Positions 44,281 through 53,624 are shown, counted from the stretch's first letter. The stretch: DNA of 64,000 nt from Pseudomonas urmiensis (GCF_014268815.2 NZ_JABWRE020000001.1:749001-813000), one strand, 5' to 3'. Numbers and translations: made by a program. Notes: generated by a model not told the origin, from the letters alone.

Positions 44281-46422
44281 ATGCTCGAACAGGCTCAGCG
44301 CGTCCTCAAGGACATCTTCGGCTACGACAGTTTCCGTGGGCGCCAGGCAGCGATCATCGAATGTGTAGCCAACGGCGGCGATGCGCTGGTACTGATGCCC
44401 ACCGGTGGCGGCAAGTCGCTGTGTTTCCAGGTCCCCGGGCTGCTGCGACCAGGTCTTACCGTGGTGGTCTCGCCGCTGATCGCGTTGATGGACGACCAGG
44501 TTGCCACGCTCGACGAGCTGGGCGTGGCAGCGGCTGCCTTGAACTCGACGCTCAGTGCCGAGCAACAGCGCGAGCTGGCCGGGCGTCTGCGCCGGGGCGA
44601 AGTGAAGATGCTCTACCTTGCTCCCGAGCGCCTGGTGCAGCCGCGCATGCTGGATTTCTTGCGCGACCTGGATATTTCCTTGTTCGCCATCGATGAGGCC
44701 CACTGCGTTTCGCAATGGGGCCACGACTTCCGTCCTGAGTATCTGCAACTGGGCCAACTGGCCGAGCTGTTCCCGCATGTACCGCGCATTGCCCTGACCG
44801 CCACGGCCGACATGCGTACCCGCGAAGAGATCGTCCAGCGCCTGCACCTGCAAGGTGCCGAGCGCTTCCTGTCGAGCTTCGACCGGCCGAACATTTTCTA
44901 CCGCATCGTGCCCAAGGAATCGCCCCGCAAGCAGCTGATGGCGTTTCTCGGCGAGCGCCGGGGAAACGCCGGTATCGTGTACTGCCTGTCGCGCAAGAAG
45001 GTCGACGAGACCGCCGCCTTCCTCTGCGAGCAGGGCTTCCCGGCCTTGCCCTATCACGCCGGCCTGCCTGCCGAGACCCGTTCGAGCAACCAGCATCGCT
45101 TCCTCAATGAGGAAGGCCTGATCATGGTCGCCACCATTGCTTTCGGCATGGGCATCGACAAGCCCAACGTGCGCTTCGTCGCCCACCTGGATCTGCCCAA
45201 GTCGCTTGAGGCCTACTACCAGGAAACCGGTCGTGCCGGCCGTGATGGCCTGCCTTCGGATGCCTGGATGGCCTACGGCCTGCAGGACATGGTGATGCTC
45301 AAGCAGATGCTGCAGAACTCCGAAGGCGATGAGCGCCACAAGCGCATCGAACAGCACAAGCTCGACGCCATGCTGGCGCTGTGCGAAGAAACCCGCTGCC
45401 GTCGTCAGTCGCTACTGGCCTATTTCGACGAGGTGCTCGAGCAACCATGCGGGCACTGCGACAACTGCGTCGACCAGGTGCAGACCTGGGATGCCACCGA
45501 GCCTGCGCGTCAGGCCCTGTCGGCGGTGTTCCGCACCGGCCAGCGCTACGGCGTGGGTCACCTGGTCGATGTGCTGGTGGGCAAGGACACCGAGAAGGTG
45601 CGTAACTTTGGCCACGAGAAGCTTTCGGTATTCGGTGTCGGCAAATCCGTCGGTGAAAACGAATGGCGCTCGTTGTTCCGCCAACTGGTTGCCCGTGGCC
45701 TGGTCGACATCGACCTGGAGGGCTATGGCGGTCTGCGCTTGTCCGACAGTTGCCGGCCGCTGCTGCGTGGCGAAGTGAACCTGCAGTTGCGCCGCGACCT
45801 CAAGCCGCAGACTACGGCCAAATCCTCCAGCAGCGGCGGTAGCCCAGCCAGCCAGCTGGTGCGTGCCGAAGAGCGCGAGCTGTGGGAGGCCTTGCGCACC
45901 CTGCGGCGCAAATTGGCCGAAGAGCACAGCGTACCGCCGTACGTCATCTTCCCCGATTCGACCCTGCTGGAAATGCTGCGCAGCCAACCCACCAGCCTCA
46001 GCGACATGGCCCAGGTCAGCGGCGTCGGCGCCCGCAAGCTGGAGCGTTATGGCCAGGCGTTCCTCGAAGTGCTCAACGGCGGCGAGAGCGCCGAGGCACC
46101 GAAGGTGGTGCTCGACTTGCGTCACGAGTTGGTCAGCCTGGCCCGCGCCGGTATGACGCCTGCGCAGATTGCCGGCCAGCTCAATTGCAGTGAAAAGAAC
46201 GTCTACAGCCTGCTGGCCGAAGCCATTGGCCGTCAGGAACTGAGCCTGGATCAGGCCCTGGACCTGCCTGAGGATTTGATGATGGAAGTCCAGGATGCCT
46301 TCCTCGATGGCGAAGGCGAGCTGCCGCCGGTGTCGGCCATCGCCCCGCAATTTGGCCAACGGGTGCCGGAAGGGGTGCTGTATTGCATCCGTGCGGCGCT
46401 GGCTGCGGAGTTTGAGCTGTAA
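44281..46422 (+). CDS. recQ: ATP-dependent DNA helicase RecQ
   Basis: 713 residues from the ATG at 44281. Domains in order are SF2 helicase (MPTGGGKS Walker [30 protein letters not shown]), the zinc-binding RQC module (Cys in CEETRCRR and CGHCDNC), a winged helix, an HRDC domain (about residues 535-615, [25 protein letters not shown]) and a longer C-terminal extension of about 95 residues. It unwinds DNA in recombination and fork repair. The frame is open far upstream (to 43450), but that part is the antisense of the YecA-like gene. Confidence 0.96.
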   Translation: MLEQAQRVLKDIFGYDSFRGRQAAIIECVANGGDALVLMPTGGGKSLCFQVPGLLRPGLTVVVSPLIALMDDQVATLDELGVAAAALNSTLSAEQQRELAGRLRRGEVKMLYLAPERLVQPRMLDFLRDLDISLFAIDEAHCVSQWGHDFRPEYLQLGQLAELFPHVPRIALTATADMRTREEIVQRLHLQGAERFLSSFDRPNIFYRIVPKESPRKQLMAFLGERRGNAGIVYCLSRKKVDETAAFLCEQGFPALPYHAGLPAETRSSNQHRFLNEEGLIMVATIAFGMGIDKPNVRFVAHLDLPKSLEAYYQETGRAGRDGLPSDAWMAYGLQDMVMLKQMLQNSEGDERHKRIEQHKLDAMLALCEETRCRRQSLLAYFDEVLEQPCGHCDNCVDQVQTWDATEPARQALSAVFRTGQRYGVGHLVDVLVGKDTEKVRNFGHEKLSVFGVGKSVGENEWRSLFRQLVARGLVDIDLEGYGGLRLSDSCRPLLRGEVNLQLRRDLKPQTTAKSSSSGGSPASQLVRAEERELWEALRTLRRKLAEEHSVPPYVIFPDSTLLEMLRSQPTSLSDMAQVSGVGARKLERYGQAFLEVLNGGESAEAPKVVLDLRHELVSLARAGMTPAQIAGQLNCSEKNVYSLLAEAIGRQELSLDQALDLPEDLMMEVQDAFLDGEGELPPVSAIAPQFGQRVPEGVLYCIRAALAAEFEL

Positions 46423-46550
46423 CGGGCTGTACTGATGACCTTTGTCATGCTTTATGACGATTATCGGACGCTTGTGGCTCAGCCAGCCTTGCCTGGAGGG
46501 CTGGAGCATGGTTAGCTGGCTAATAATTAGTTCTATCCATAGAGTTGTTT

Positions 46551-46988
46551 ATGCCCCTGACTGACAACCAACACCGCTTCGGCATGCAGCTGGCCCAGAT
46601 GTCCCGCGGCTGGCGCGCCGAGCTGGACCGGCGCCTGGCCGGGCTCAATCTATCCCAGGCACGCTGGCTGGTGCTGTTGCACCTGGCCCGTTTCGAAGAG
46701 GCTCCGACCCAGCGTGAGCTGGCGCAGAGCGTCGGCGTTGAAGGGCCGACCCTGGCGCGCTTGCTCGATAGCCTGGAGAGCCAGGGATTGGTGCGGCGCC
46801 AGGCGGTGATGGAGGATCGGCGGGCGAAGAAGATTGTGCTCTGTCCGCCGGCCAAGCCGTTGATCGATCAGATCGAGACCATTGCCAACCAGCTGCGGAT
46901 CGAGTTGTTTAGTGGGGTTGATGAGGCGGATCTGGAGATTTGCATGCGGGTGCATGCGCGGATTCTGGGTAATCTCGAGAAGTCCTGA
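46551..46988 (+). CDS. MarR-family transcriptional regulator
   Basis: 145 residues with a winged helix-turn-helix typical of MarR/SlyA: RWLVLLHLARFEEAPTQRELAQSVGVEGPTLARLLDSLESQGLVRR, then the wing VMEDRRAKKIVL. The ATG at 46551 is preferred to the TTG at 46545; the ribosome binding site is weak. It lies 128 bp after recQ on the same strand. A TTAGCTGGCTAA dyad at about 46512-46523 upstream may be its own operator. The target is unknown. Confidence 0.9.
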   Translation: MPLTDNQHRFGMQLAQMSRGWRAELDRRLAGLNLSQARWLVLLHLARFEEAPTQRELAQSVGVEGPTLARLLDSLESQGLVRRQAVMEDRRAKKIVLCPPAKPLIDQIETIANQLRIELFSGVDEADLEICMRVHARILGNLEKS

Positions 46989-47043
46989 GGGCGCTTAGTT
47001 TTTTGCGGCTTTGGGGTGGTTTTGGGATGGTTTTGGGATTGGC

Positions 47044-47418
47044 GTGTATATCCATTTGCGATGGAGACGCTGATTCACCCTTCCGCCCTTACGGCGGGTC
47101 ACTTTTTGGCAGACGCCCGGTGTGCCGGCCCAGCCAAAAGTAACCAAAAAAGGCTGCGCTCCACCATCCGGCCCTACGCTGCGCTTCGGGTCCCTTCGCG
47201 CCGGCGCCTTCCGGGCCCGCGCGGCCTACGATTTGCTGCGCAAATCTACATCTCGCGCCTTCGGCTACGCCGAAGGGTGCTGCCGCACCTGGCCCTACAG
47301 GCACCTCTGCTCAGCCTCCTGAAGTCGCGAATCTGCGGCGCCTGGAATTGCGCGCACGAAGATCAAGAGCAGCGAATCGCTACGCTCTCGCAGAAGCCAA
47401 GGCCAAGGCCAAGGTCTG
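47044..47418 (+). repeat. Long repeat arm, direct orientation, composite copy 2
   Basis: Same repeat as 4957-5281: core from about 47078 (CCTTCCGCCCTTACGG) to 47333, then the GATCAAGAGCAGCGAAT tail and a short GCCAAG hexanucleotide tract. Upstream of the core, GTATATCCATTTGCGATGG also matches the outer flank of the inverted arms. Short reading frames in it, such as a 202-codon frame starting at 47016, appear spurious. Confidence 0.85.
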
Positions 47419-47451
47419 AATTTTTCTTTTGTGTTGTTTGTTCCGGCCTCT

Positions 47452-47529
47452 TCGCGGGGCAAGCCCGCTCCCACGATACCGCGCCGCTTTTGGTTGGCGG
47501 TGACTCGTGGGAGCGGGCTTGCCCCGCGA
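47452..47529. repeat. REPIN, intact, centre of composite copy 2
   Basis: Inverted REP pair with left arm 47452-47475 and right arm 47505-47529, each with the full GGGGCAAGCCCGCTCCCA core. This is the uninterrupted version of the REPIN at 5319-5392 and shows where the IS3 element inserted. Confidence 0.9.
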
Positions 47530-47586
47530 TGGCGTCCAACTATCCACCACACCTACCACTATCGCCAGATAACGCCAGCCCAGGCG

Positions 47587-47880
47587 CCGCCACTAACTTC
47601 GCGACTTCAGGAGGCCGAGCGTAGGTGTCTGTAGGGCCAGGTGCGATAGCACCCTTCGGCGCAGCCGAAGGCGCGAGATGTAGATTTGCGCAGCAAATCG
47701 TAGGCCGCGCGGGCCCGGAAGGCACCGAAGCGAGGGAACCCGGAGCGCAGCGTAGGGCCGGATGGTGGAGCGCAGCCTTTTTTGGTTACTTTTTGGGGCG
47801 TTTGCCAAAAAGTGACCCGCCGTAAGGGCGGAAAGGTGACTCAGCGCCACCTTCGCCAATGGATATGCTCAAAACTCTAA
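47587..47880 (-). repeat. Long repeat arm, inverted, composite copy 2
   Basis: Inverted arm with core 47598-47833, closely matching 6645-6937. With the direct arm at 47044-47418 it makes an inverted repeat of about 250-300 bp around the REPIN, able to form a very large cruciform or RNA stem. Confidence 0.88.
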
Positions 47881-47970
47881 AAGCCCAAGCCCAAGCCCAA
47901 GCCCAAGCCCAAGCCCAAGCCCAAGCCCAAGCCCAAGCCCAAGCCCAAGCCCAAACCCAACCCCAACCCC
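47881..47970. repeat. Hexanucleotide tandem repeat (AAGCCC)12 plus degenerate units
   Basis: Twelve perfect AAGCCC units at 47881-47952 followed by three degenerate units (AAACCC, AACCCC, AACCCC) to 47970, directly next to the plpD-like stop codon at 47976. The other composite copy has four units at 6938-6961, so the tract varies in length. Confidence 0.95.
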
Positions 47971-47975
47971 AAAAA

Positions 47976-50162
47976 TCAGAACGTGTGCCCCAAATTCAGA
48001 TACACCGCCTTCTGATGCTCACTATTGGCCCCATAACTCAAATTCAAAGGCCCCAACGGCGTCTCCAGCCCCAGGAAGATACTCGCCGCATTGATATAGC
48101 CACTGTCGAATTCGTTATCGTTGTTCCAAGCCCGCCCACGCTCCAACGACCCACCGATGTACAGCGGGAAGTCCAATGGCAAGTACGCCCGCGGCGTCAA
48201 GCGCCGGTAATACACCATCCGCATCAGGCTCACGTTCTGCCCCGACACCGAATCCTGGCGGAACCCTGACAACTGCCGCGCCCCACCCAGTACGAAGCTC
48301 GACGTCACCACCTCGGTCTCATCCAGGGTGCGCCCGTAACGCCCCCCCAGTACCCAGGTATTCGGCCCGCTGCTGAACGCCTTGTCGACATTCACTTCCC
48401 ATTGCCGGTAATCGGTGTCGGAGTCCAGCGAAGCGTCGTACTTGCGCAAGGTCAGGCCGATATCCTCACCGCTGTGCGGGAAGTAGACGTTGTCCAAGGT
48501 GTCGAACGAGTACTTCAGCTCATAGAAACCCTCGTTGAAACTGACCTTGGGCAGGTCCTGGTCGCCGATGCGTACCTCGGCCTCACCCCAAGCCTTGCCC
48601 ACCCCCGCGCGTACTTCACCGTAGGTGCCGATCTGGCGACCCAGGTTGAGGCCGAAGCCATAGCGCTCCAGGCGATACTCGGCGATCGGGTCATTGTCCA
48701 GGGTGGCTTCGATGTTTTGCGACCCCAGGTCCAGGTAGGGCGCGATGAAGTAGCGCGAGCCGACGTCCAGGGGTTGGTAGAACTCGCTATACAGCTCCTG
48801 CTGATCGCCGATCTGGGCACGAGTGAGCCACTCCGCACCCAGGCGGTTGATGCCGTTGACTCGGTAGCTGGCGCCCAGGTTGAAGGCGCTGTCGCCGCGC
48901 ATGTCGTCCGACAGGTTCAGGCCCAAGCGCAGGTAGTCGGTGCCGCCACGCTTGCCGCGGGCGTTGATTACCAGGGTGTTGTTGTCGCCCTTGTGCACCA
49001 CGCGGTATTGCACGCCGTCGAAGTAGTCCAGGCCATACAACGTGCCCATGTCGGTTTGCAGGCGCTCCAGCTCCAGCGGCTCGCCGATGGGCTGGCGGAT
49101 GTAATAGCGGATCACGTCGTCGCTGACCTTGGAGTCGTTCTCGACCTTGATTGCAGTGATAACCGGGGTGCGCTGGCGCGGTGAGCGGGCTACCGCCAGC
49201 CCCGCATCACCTTCGCTCTGGCGCAGGACGGCAAGGCGCGCGTCGAGTGCACGGGTAGCGCGGTAGCCGGCTTCGATCATCTCTTTGGTACGGCCAAAAT
49301 CGGTGACGCCAAAGGCGGCCAACGGCGGTTGGATGAGCACGTCTTCGCTGCGCAGGCTGGCCAGCTGCTCTTCGGAGTTACGCCGGGTCATCAGGGTGAT
49401 CGACTGGTTGAGCACATCGACCACCGTGTTCAGTTGCTTGCGGTCGCGCAACGGGGTGCCGATATCGACCACGATGGCCAGGTCTACGCCCATTTCGCGG
49501 GCGACATCCAGCGGAATGTTGTCGACCATGCCACCGTCCACCAGTAATCGACCGTCGACTTCGACCGGGGCGAACACCGCCGGGATCGACATACTGGCGC
49601 GGATCACCTGGGGCAGGTGGCCGCGGCGGAACACCACTTTTTCACCGCTGGCGATGTCGGTGGCCACGGCGCGGAAGGGGATCGGCAGCTTGTCGAAGTC
49701 GCGGGTGTCGGCGGTGTGGGCCAGTTTGCTTTCCAAAAGCAAGGCGAGGTTCTGCCCTTGGATCACACCCAGTGGCAAGCCGAGGCTGCCGTCGTCGCGA
49801 AAACTGAGCTTTTGCTTGACCAGGAAATCGCGGTCATCCTGCTTGCGCCGAAACGGCACGTCCTTGCGTGGCGGGGCATCGGACAGCGCCTGCTGCCAGT
49901 CGAGGGTGGTGGCGAGCTTTTCCAGCTCTTCGACGCTGTAGCCTGAGGCATACAGGCCGCCGACCACCGCGCCCATACTGGTGCCGGCAATGGCGTCGAT
50001 GCGCACGCCTTGTTCTTCAAGCGCCTTGAGCACGCCAATGTGCGCCAGGCCCCGGGCAGCACCGCCGGACAATACCAGGCCGACTTTGGGCCGAGCGTGT
50101 TCGGTGGCAAGCGCGCCAAAGGTGGTAAGCGTCAGCAACAAGCAGAACAGCAAGCGGCGCAT
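47976..50162 (-). CDS. plpD: Patatin-like phospholipase, type Vd autotransporter (PlpD-like)
   Basis: 728 residues from the ATG at 50162, the same length as I recall for P. aeruginosa PlpD. A signal peptide (MRRLLFCLLLTLTTFGALA) precedes the patatin domain (about residues 25-310) with oxyanion motif SGGAARG, nucleophile Ser62 in GTSMG, and catalytic Asp in LLVDGGMVDN. A POTRA domain (about residues 325-400) and a C-terminal 16-strand Omp85-type barrel follow, ending in YLNLGHTF with the terminal Phe. PlpD is a phospholipase A1 released or displayed by its own barrel. The TTG alternative start at 50174 is less likely. Confidence 0.93.
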   Translation of the reverse strand: MRRLLFCLLLTLTTFGALATEHARPKVGLVLSGGAARGLAHIGVLKALEEQGVRIDAIAGTSMGAVVGGLYASGYSVEELEKLATTLDWQQALSDAPPRKDVPFRRKQDDRDFLVKQKLSFRDDGSLGLPLGVIQGQNLALLLESKLAHTADTRDFDKLPIPFRAVATDIASGEKVVFRRGHLPQVIRASMSIPAVFAPVEVDGRLLVDGGMVDNIPLDVAREMGVDLAIVVDIGTPLRDRKQLNTVVDVLNQSITLMTRRNSEEQLASLRSEDVLIQPPLAAFGVTDFGRTKEMIEAGYRATRALDARLAVLRQSEGDAGLAVARSPRQRTPVITAIKVENDSKVSDDVIRYYIRQPIGEPLELERLQTDMGTLYGLDYFDGVQYRVVHKGDNNTLVINARGKRGGTDYLRLGLNLSDDMRGDSAFNLGASYRVNGINRLGAEWLTRAQIGDQQELYSEFYQPLDVGSRYFIAPYLDLGSQNIEATLDNDPIAEYRLERYGFGLNLGRQIGTYGEVRAGVGKAWGEAEVRIGDQDLPKVSFNEGFYELKYSFDTLDNVYFPHSGEDIGLTLRKYDASLDSDTDYRQWEVNVDKAFSSGPNTWVLGGRYGRTLDETEVVTSSFVLGGARQLSGFRQDSVSGQNVSLMRMVYYRRLTPRAYLPLDFPLYIGGSLERGRAWNNDNEFDSGYINAASIFLGLETPLGPLNLSYGANSEHQKAVYLNLGHTF

Positions 50163-50229
50163 CGTGAGTCTCAAAACCAGGAAGAAAGGCCGCTAGTATA
50201 AGCGGCCACCTACCAGGAGTTGCTTGATC

Positions 50230-50511
50230 ATGTCCAACACCAAGCCGGAAATTGTCATCACCTATTGCACGCAATGTCAGTGGCTGCTGCGCGCAGCCTG
50301 GCTGGCCCAGGAGCTGCTCAGCACCTTCTCCGATGACCTTGGCCGCGTCGCCCTGGAGCCGGGCACCGGCGGGATCTTTCGCATCACCTGCGATGGCGTG
50401 CAGATCTGGGAACGCAAGGCTGATGGTGGCTTCCCCGAGGCCAAGGTGCTCAAGCAGCGCCTGCGCGACCAGATCGACCCGCAGCGCGACCTGGGCCACA
50501 ACGATCGCTGA
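50230..50511 (+). CDS. SelT/SelW/SelH (Rdx) family protein
   Basis: 93 residues with the thioredoxin-like CxxC motif CTQC near the N terminus (VITYCTQCQWLLRAAWLAQELL) and the family end GGFPEAKVLKQRLRDQI. These are Cys-containing homologues of selenoprotein W; a redox role is assumed but unproven. The start at 50230 has AGGAG ten bases upstream; it is divergent from plpD. Its stop codon (50509-50511) directly abuts the stop codon of the convergent DMT gene (50512-50514). Confidence 0.9.
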   Translation: MSNTKPEIVITYCTQCQWLLRAAWLAQELLSTFSDDLGRVALEPGTGGIFRITCDGVQIWERKADGGFPEAKVLKQRLRDQIDPQRDLGHNDR

Positions 50512-51402
50512 TCAGGCGCCCTCTGCCACAGGCCGTTGCTTGGCTGGCTGCTCGGCGGCCAAACGGCTGGACAAGACGATGGCAAAGATGATCAGTGCGC
50601 CGCCGGCGAGCATGCGCAAGGTGGGCGTTTCGGCGAACACCATCCAGGCCACGGCGATGCCATATACCGGCTCCATGCCGAACACGACCGCAGCCGTGCG
50701 CGCCTTGATCACTGCCAGGGCGGCGACGAACAGGCTGTGTGCGATGCCGGTGCAGAAGATGCCGAGCAGGGCAATCCATAGCCAGTCCATCGGCGTCACG
50801 CCGCTAAGGCCTGGCGCTGCAAATGGCAACAGGCACAGGCCGACCACCAGGTTCTGCCACAGCGCTGCCTGTACCGCGGGCAGGCGCCCGGAGCCGGCGC
50901 GGTTGATCAGCGATAGCAGCGAGAACAGCAGGCCTGAAAGCAGTGCCCAGAGCAGCCCGCTGGTGGCTTCGCTGGCCAGGTCGAATTCGGGGGTGACCAG
51001 GATCAGGCCAATGCTGACCAGCACCACCAAGATTGCCTCGTTACGACGGATGCGTTCGCGGAACAACAGGCCTTCGAGGATTACCGTGAACGCTGGGAAA
51101 CTGGCAAAGCCCAGGGTGGCGATGGCCACGCCACCCACTTTCACTGCGACGAAAAAGCTCACCCAATGCCCGGCCAGCAGCACCCCGCCCAGTAGCAGGC
51201 GGCGTAGGTCTGCTGCTTGGAGCGGCTGCCAGGCTTGGCGGGCGAGGCTGGCGAACAGGCCCAGGGCAAGCACGGCGAAGGCAGCGCGGCCGAATACGAT
51301 GATGGTGGGGCTGGCGCTGGCGGCGAGTTTGCCGAACACGCCGGTCAGGCCGAAGAACAGCGCGCCGATGTGCAGGGCGCCGAGGGCGGTGCGGTGGTTC
51401 AT
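50512..51402 (-). CDS. EamA/DMT-family transporter
   Basis: 296 residues from the ATG at 51402, preceded by AAGGGACACCC. The longer open frame (to 51726) overlaps the AraC gene and is rejected. Ten predicted helices make up two EamA repeats (about residues 5-135 and 148-280), with the EPVYGIAVAWMVFAETPTLRMLAGGALI end. Substrate unknown. It follows the AraC-family gene on the same strand across a 125-bp gap containing a strong hairpin. Confidence 0.87.
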   Translation of the reverse strand: MNHRTALGALHIGALFFGLTGVFGKLAASASPTIIVFGRAAFAVLALGLFASLARQAWQPLQAADLRRLLLGGVLLAGHWVSFFVAVKVGGVAIATLGFASFPAFTVILEGLLFRERIRRNEAILVVLVSIGLILVTPEFDLASEATSGLLWALLSGLLFSLLSLINRAGSGRLPAVQAALWQNLVVGLCLLPFAAPGLSGVTPMDWLWIALLGIFCTGIAHSLFVAALAVIKARTAAVVFGMEPVYGIAVAWMVFAETPTLRMLAGGALIIFAIVLSSRLAAEQPAKQRPVAEGA

Positions 51403-51431
51403 GGGTGTCCCTTGATAAATTCTGTTGCCTG

Positions 51432-51472
51432 CTTTGGGTCCGCTGCGAAGGGCCGCGCAGCGGACCCAAAAG
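51432..51472 (-). terminator. Large hairpin between AraC and DMT genes
   Basis: Stem of about 15-16 bp, CTTTGGGTCCGCTGCG pairing with CGCAGCGGACCCAAAAG, with an eight-base loop. There is no T run, so it may be a processing site or attenuator rather than a classical terminator. It separates the AraC stop from the DMT start. Confidence 0.55.
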
Positions 51473-51527
51473 CGCGATACGGCAACTGTACGGCCTAGCG
51501 CCGCCGCTGTCTGTCGCCCAACTCGCG

Positions 51528-52292
51528 TCAGTTGTCGCCAGACTCGCGTCGTAGCGCCATCGGTGAGCGCCCGAAGGCGCGCAGCACCGCCGCCGCAAAG
51601 GCGCTCTGCGAACTGTAGCCGACCTGCGCGGCAACCTCGCCAATCGGCAGGCAGGTCTGCTTGAGCAGTTGTCGAGCCTTGAGCAAGCGGCGCTGGCGGA
51701 TATAGTCCATCGGCGTTACGCCACACTCGTCAGCAAAGCGTGCATGCAGGCGAGCACTGGATAGCCCGGCCAGCCGCGCCAGATCGGCCACCTGCAGCGG
51801 GTAGGCGGCGTAGCGCTCGATGTGCGCATCGAAGGCCGAATAGGGCAGGCGCCTGTCAGCCTGGTGGGGTGTGGCTTGAGCATTGAGGCTGGCAAGCAAC
51901 AGGCTCGCGCCCTGGCGGGCAATCAGCGGATCATCCACCGGGCTTGCCGCCAGCCAATCGACCAGTTGCTGCTGGCGACTGTCCAGGCCCACAGCCCCGG
52001 GACGATCAAGCAGGCGACGGCTGGCCTCGGCGTGCTCGCCCAACTGCTCGCGCAGCCAATGTTCGCCGGGGACGTCCAGCACCAGGCAGTGGCTACCGGC
52101 TGCGCTGCCACAGGTGTGATGAGCGCCGGCCGGGACCACCATCAGTTGCTGGCGATCGACCCGCGCACCGTGGCCTTGCACTTCAAAATCCAGGCGCCCA
52201 TGCAGGCCGAACACCAACTGAGGGTGGTCGTGACTGTGGGCGATCAGGTCATCGCGGTAGTGGCGCAGGGAAAGGATGGGGCCGGCGCTCAT
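51528..52292 (-). CDS. AraC-family transcriptional regulator
   Basis: 254 residues from the ATG at 52292 (GAGGAAGCCCCT upstream). An N-terminal cupin-type sensor domain (HSHDHPQLVFGLHGRLDFEVQG, MVVPAGAHHTC) is followed by the two-helix-turn-helix AraC domain (about residues 155-250, LQVADLARLAGLSSARLHARFADECGVTPMDYIRQRRLLKARQLL). The neighbouring EamA transporter on the same strand is a plausible target. It is divergent from the phosphoesterase gene. Confidence 0.9.
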   Translation of the reverse strand: MSAGPILSLRHYRDDLIAHSHDHPQLVFGLHGRLDFEVQGHGARVDRQQLMVVPAGAHHTCGSAAGSHCLVLDVPGEHWLREQLGEHAEASRRLLDRPGAVGLDSRQQQLVDWLAASPVDDPLIARQGASLLLASLNAQATPHQADRRLPYSAFDAHIERYAAYPLQVADLARLAGLSSARLHARFADECGVTPMDYIRQRRLLKARQLLKQTCLPIGEVAAQVGYSSQSAFAAAVLRAFGRSPMALRRESGDN

Positions 52293-52443
52293 AGGGGCTT
52301 CCTCGCGGGGCAGAGGGGCATTGTACACATCGTTGCTGGCTGCGGTTGTGCGCTCCATCGCCCTGCGATCAGTCGTCACGGCGCTGCCACCAACCTGTCA
52401 CTTGCAACTGCCAGTCTCCAGCAAACAGCGCCGGAGCCTGCCC

Positions 52444-53256
52444 ATGACCCACGCCGAACTCGCCCGCCCGTCACGCAAGCAGCGCGTGCGCACCCTGTGG
52501 ATTTCCGACGTGCACCTGGGCACGCGTGATTGCCAGGCTGAGCACTTGTCGCAGTTTCTCAAGGGCTTTCAGGCTGACCGCATCTACCTGGTTGGCGACA
52601 TCATCGATGGCTGGAAGCTACGCGGTGGCATCTATTGGCCGCAGGCACACACCAACGTCATTCGCCGCCTGCTGACCATGAGCAAGCGCGGCACCGAGGT
52701 GATTTATGTCACCGGCAATCACGACGAGTTCCTGCGCCGCTATTCCAAGCTGATCCTGGGCAATATCCAGTTGGTCGACGAGGCCGAGCACCTGACCGCT
52801 GATGGTCGGCGCTTGCTGGTGATCCATGGCGACCAGTTCGACGTGATTACCCGCTATCACCGCTGGCTGGCGTTTCTCGGGGACCGCGCCTATGAGTTCA
52901 CCCTGGTGCTCAATCGCTGGCTCAACCACTGGCGTGCCCGTTATGGGTACGGCTATTGGTCGTTGTCGGCCTATCTCAAGCACAAGGTCAAAGGGGCGGT
53001 GAACTTCATCAGCGATTTTGAGGATGCCATTGCCCACGAATGCACCCGGCGCGGGTTTCATGGGGTGGTGTGCGGGCACATCCACCACGCCGAGATTCGT
53101 CAGGTGGGCGAGGTTGAGTACCTCAATTGTGGGGATTGGGTGGAATCATGCACCGCGTTGATCGAGCATTGGGATGGCAGCATCGAGTTGTATCGGCTGG
53201 CTGAGGCCCAGGCGCGGGAAAGTGAGCGTTTGGCGGCGTTGCACGAGTCCGCCTAG
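52444..53256 (+). CDS. UDP-2,3-diacylglucosamine diphosphatase-like metallophosphoesterase
   Basis: 270 residues from the ATG at 52444 (GGAG seven bases upstream). Calcineurin-like metallophosphoesterase motifs in order: SDVHLGTRD, GDIIDGW, TGNHDEF, VIHGDQFD and CGHIHHAE. The extra helical cap (RWLNHWRARYGYGYWSLSAYLKHKVKGAVNF) is as in LpxH relatives of the long type. Annotators commonly give UDP-2,3-diacylglucosamine diphosphatase, a lipid A step; LpxH itself is normally a separate gene, so the true substrate is uncertain. Confidence 0.82.
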   Translation: MTHAELARPSRKQRVRTLWISDVHLGTRDCQAEHLSQFLKGFQADRIYLVGDIIDGWKLRGGIYWPQAHTNVIRRLLTMSKRGTEVIYVTGNHDEFLRRYSKLILGNIQLVDEAEHLTADGRRLLVIHGDQFDVITRYHRWLAFLGDRAYEFTLVLNRWLNHWRARYGYGYWSLSAYLKHKVKGAVNFISDFEDAIAHECTRRGFHGVVCGHIHHAEIRQVGEVEYLNCGDWVESCTALIEHWDGSIELYRLAEAQARESERLAALHESA

Positions 53257-53265
53257 GACGTGGGC

Positions 53266-53292
53266 TTTTGGGGTCGTACAGCGGCCCCAAAA
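53266..53292. terminator. Convergent bidirectional hairpin terminator
   Basis: Stem TTTTGGGG/CCCCAAAA with an 11-base loop between the phosphoesterase stop (53256) and the stop of the convergent DUF962 gene (53313). It is symmetric and may serve both directions. Confidence 0.65.
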
Positions 53293-53312
53293 CCGAACAG
53301 ACGCGGCAAACC

Positions 53313-53624
53313 CTACAGGCTGACCTTGCCCCGCAAGATATCCCGAAACATCGCAAAATCCCCGATCAGGCTATACCAAGGGTGCTTGAACGTAGCCGGC
53401 CGGTTTTTCTCGAAGAAAAAGTGCCCAACCCAGGCAAACCCATAGCCGGCAAACGGCACGACCAATAGCAACAGCCACTTGCCACTGGCAATGGTATAAG
53501 CCAACAGGGCAATCACCAGGCTGGTGCCAACGAAATGCAAGCGCCGGCAGGTGGGATTGCTGTGCTCCCCGAGATAGTAGGGATAGAACTCGGCAAAACT
53601 ACGAAACTGCGCTGTGCGGTTCAT
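53313..53624 (-). CDS. DUF962 / Mpo1-like inner-membrane protein
   Basis: 103 residues from the ATG at 53624 (GGGAG upstream). DUF962 features are FAEFYPYYLGEHSNPTCRRLHFVGT at the N terminus, two hydrophobic helices (SLVIALLAYTIA; WLLLLVVPFAGYGFAWVGHFFFE) and FKHPWYSLIGDFAMF. Yeast Mpo1 of this family is an Fe-dependent dioxygenase of 2-hydroxy fatty acids. The His residues are conserved here, but the bacterial role is unknown. Confidence 0.85.
   Translation of the reverse strand: MNRTAQFRSFAEFYPYYLGEHSNPTCRRLHFVGTSLVIALLAYTIASGKWLLLLVVPFAGYGFAWVGHFFFEKNRPATFKHPWYSLIGDFAMFRDILRGKVSL

Noticed and set aside
47016..47624. 202-codon frame in the repeat arm
   Set aside because: It crosses the long repeat arm and the REPIN; similar frames occur in every copy on either strand, as expected for a repeat rather than a gene.
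47881..47970. Possible CRISPR-like array
   Set aside because: The unit is six bases with no spacers; it is a simple hexanucleotide tract. The 8-bp units at 9712-9767 were rejected as CRISPR for the same reason.
51403..51726. N-terminal extension of the DMT transporter
   Set aside because: It overlaps the AraC gene in another frame and lacks hydrophobic helices; ATG 51402 has a good ribosome binding site.
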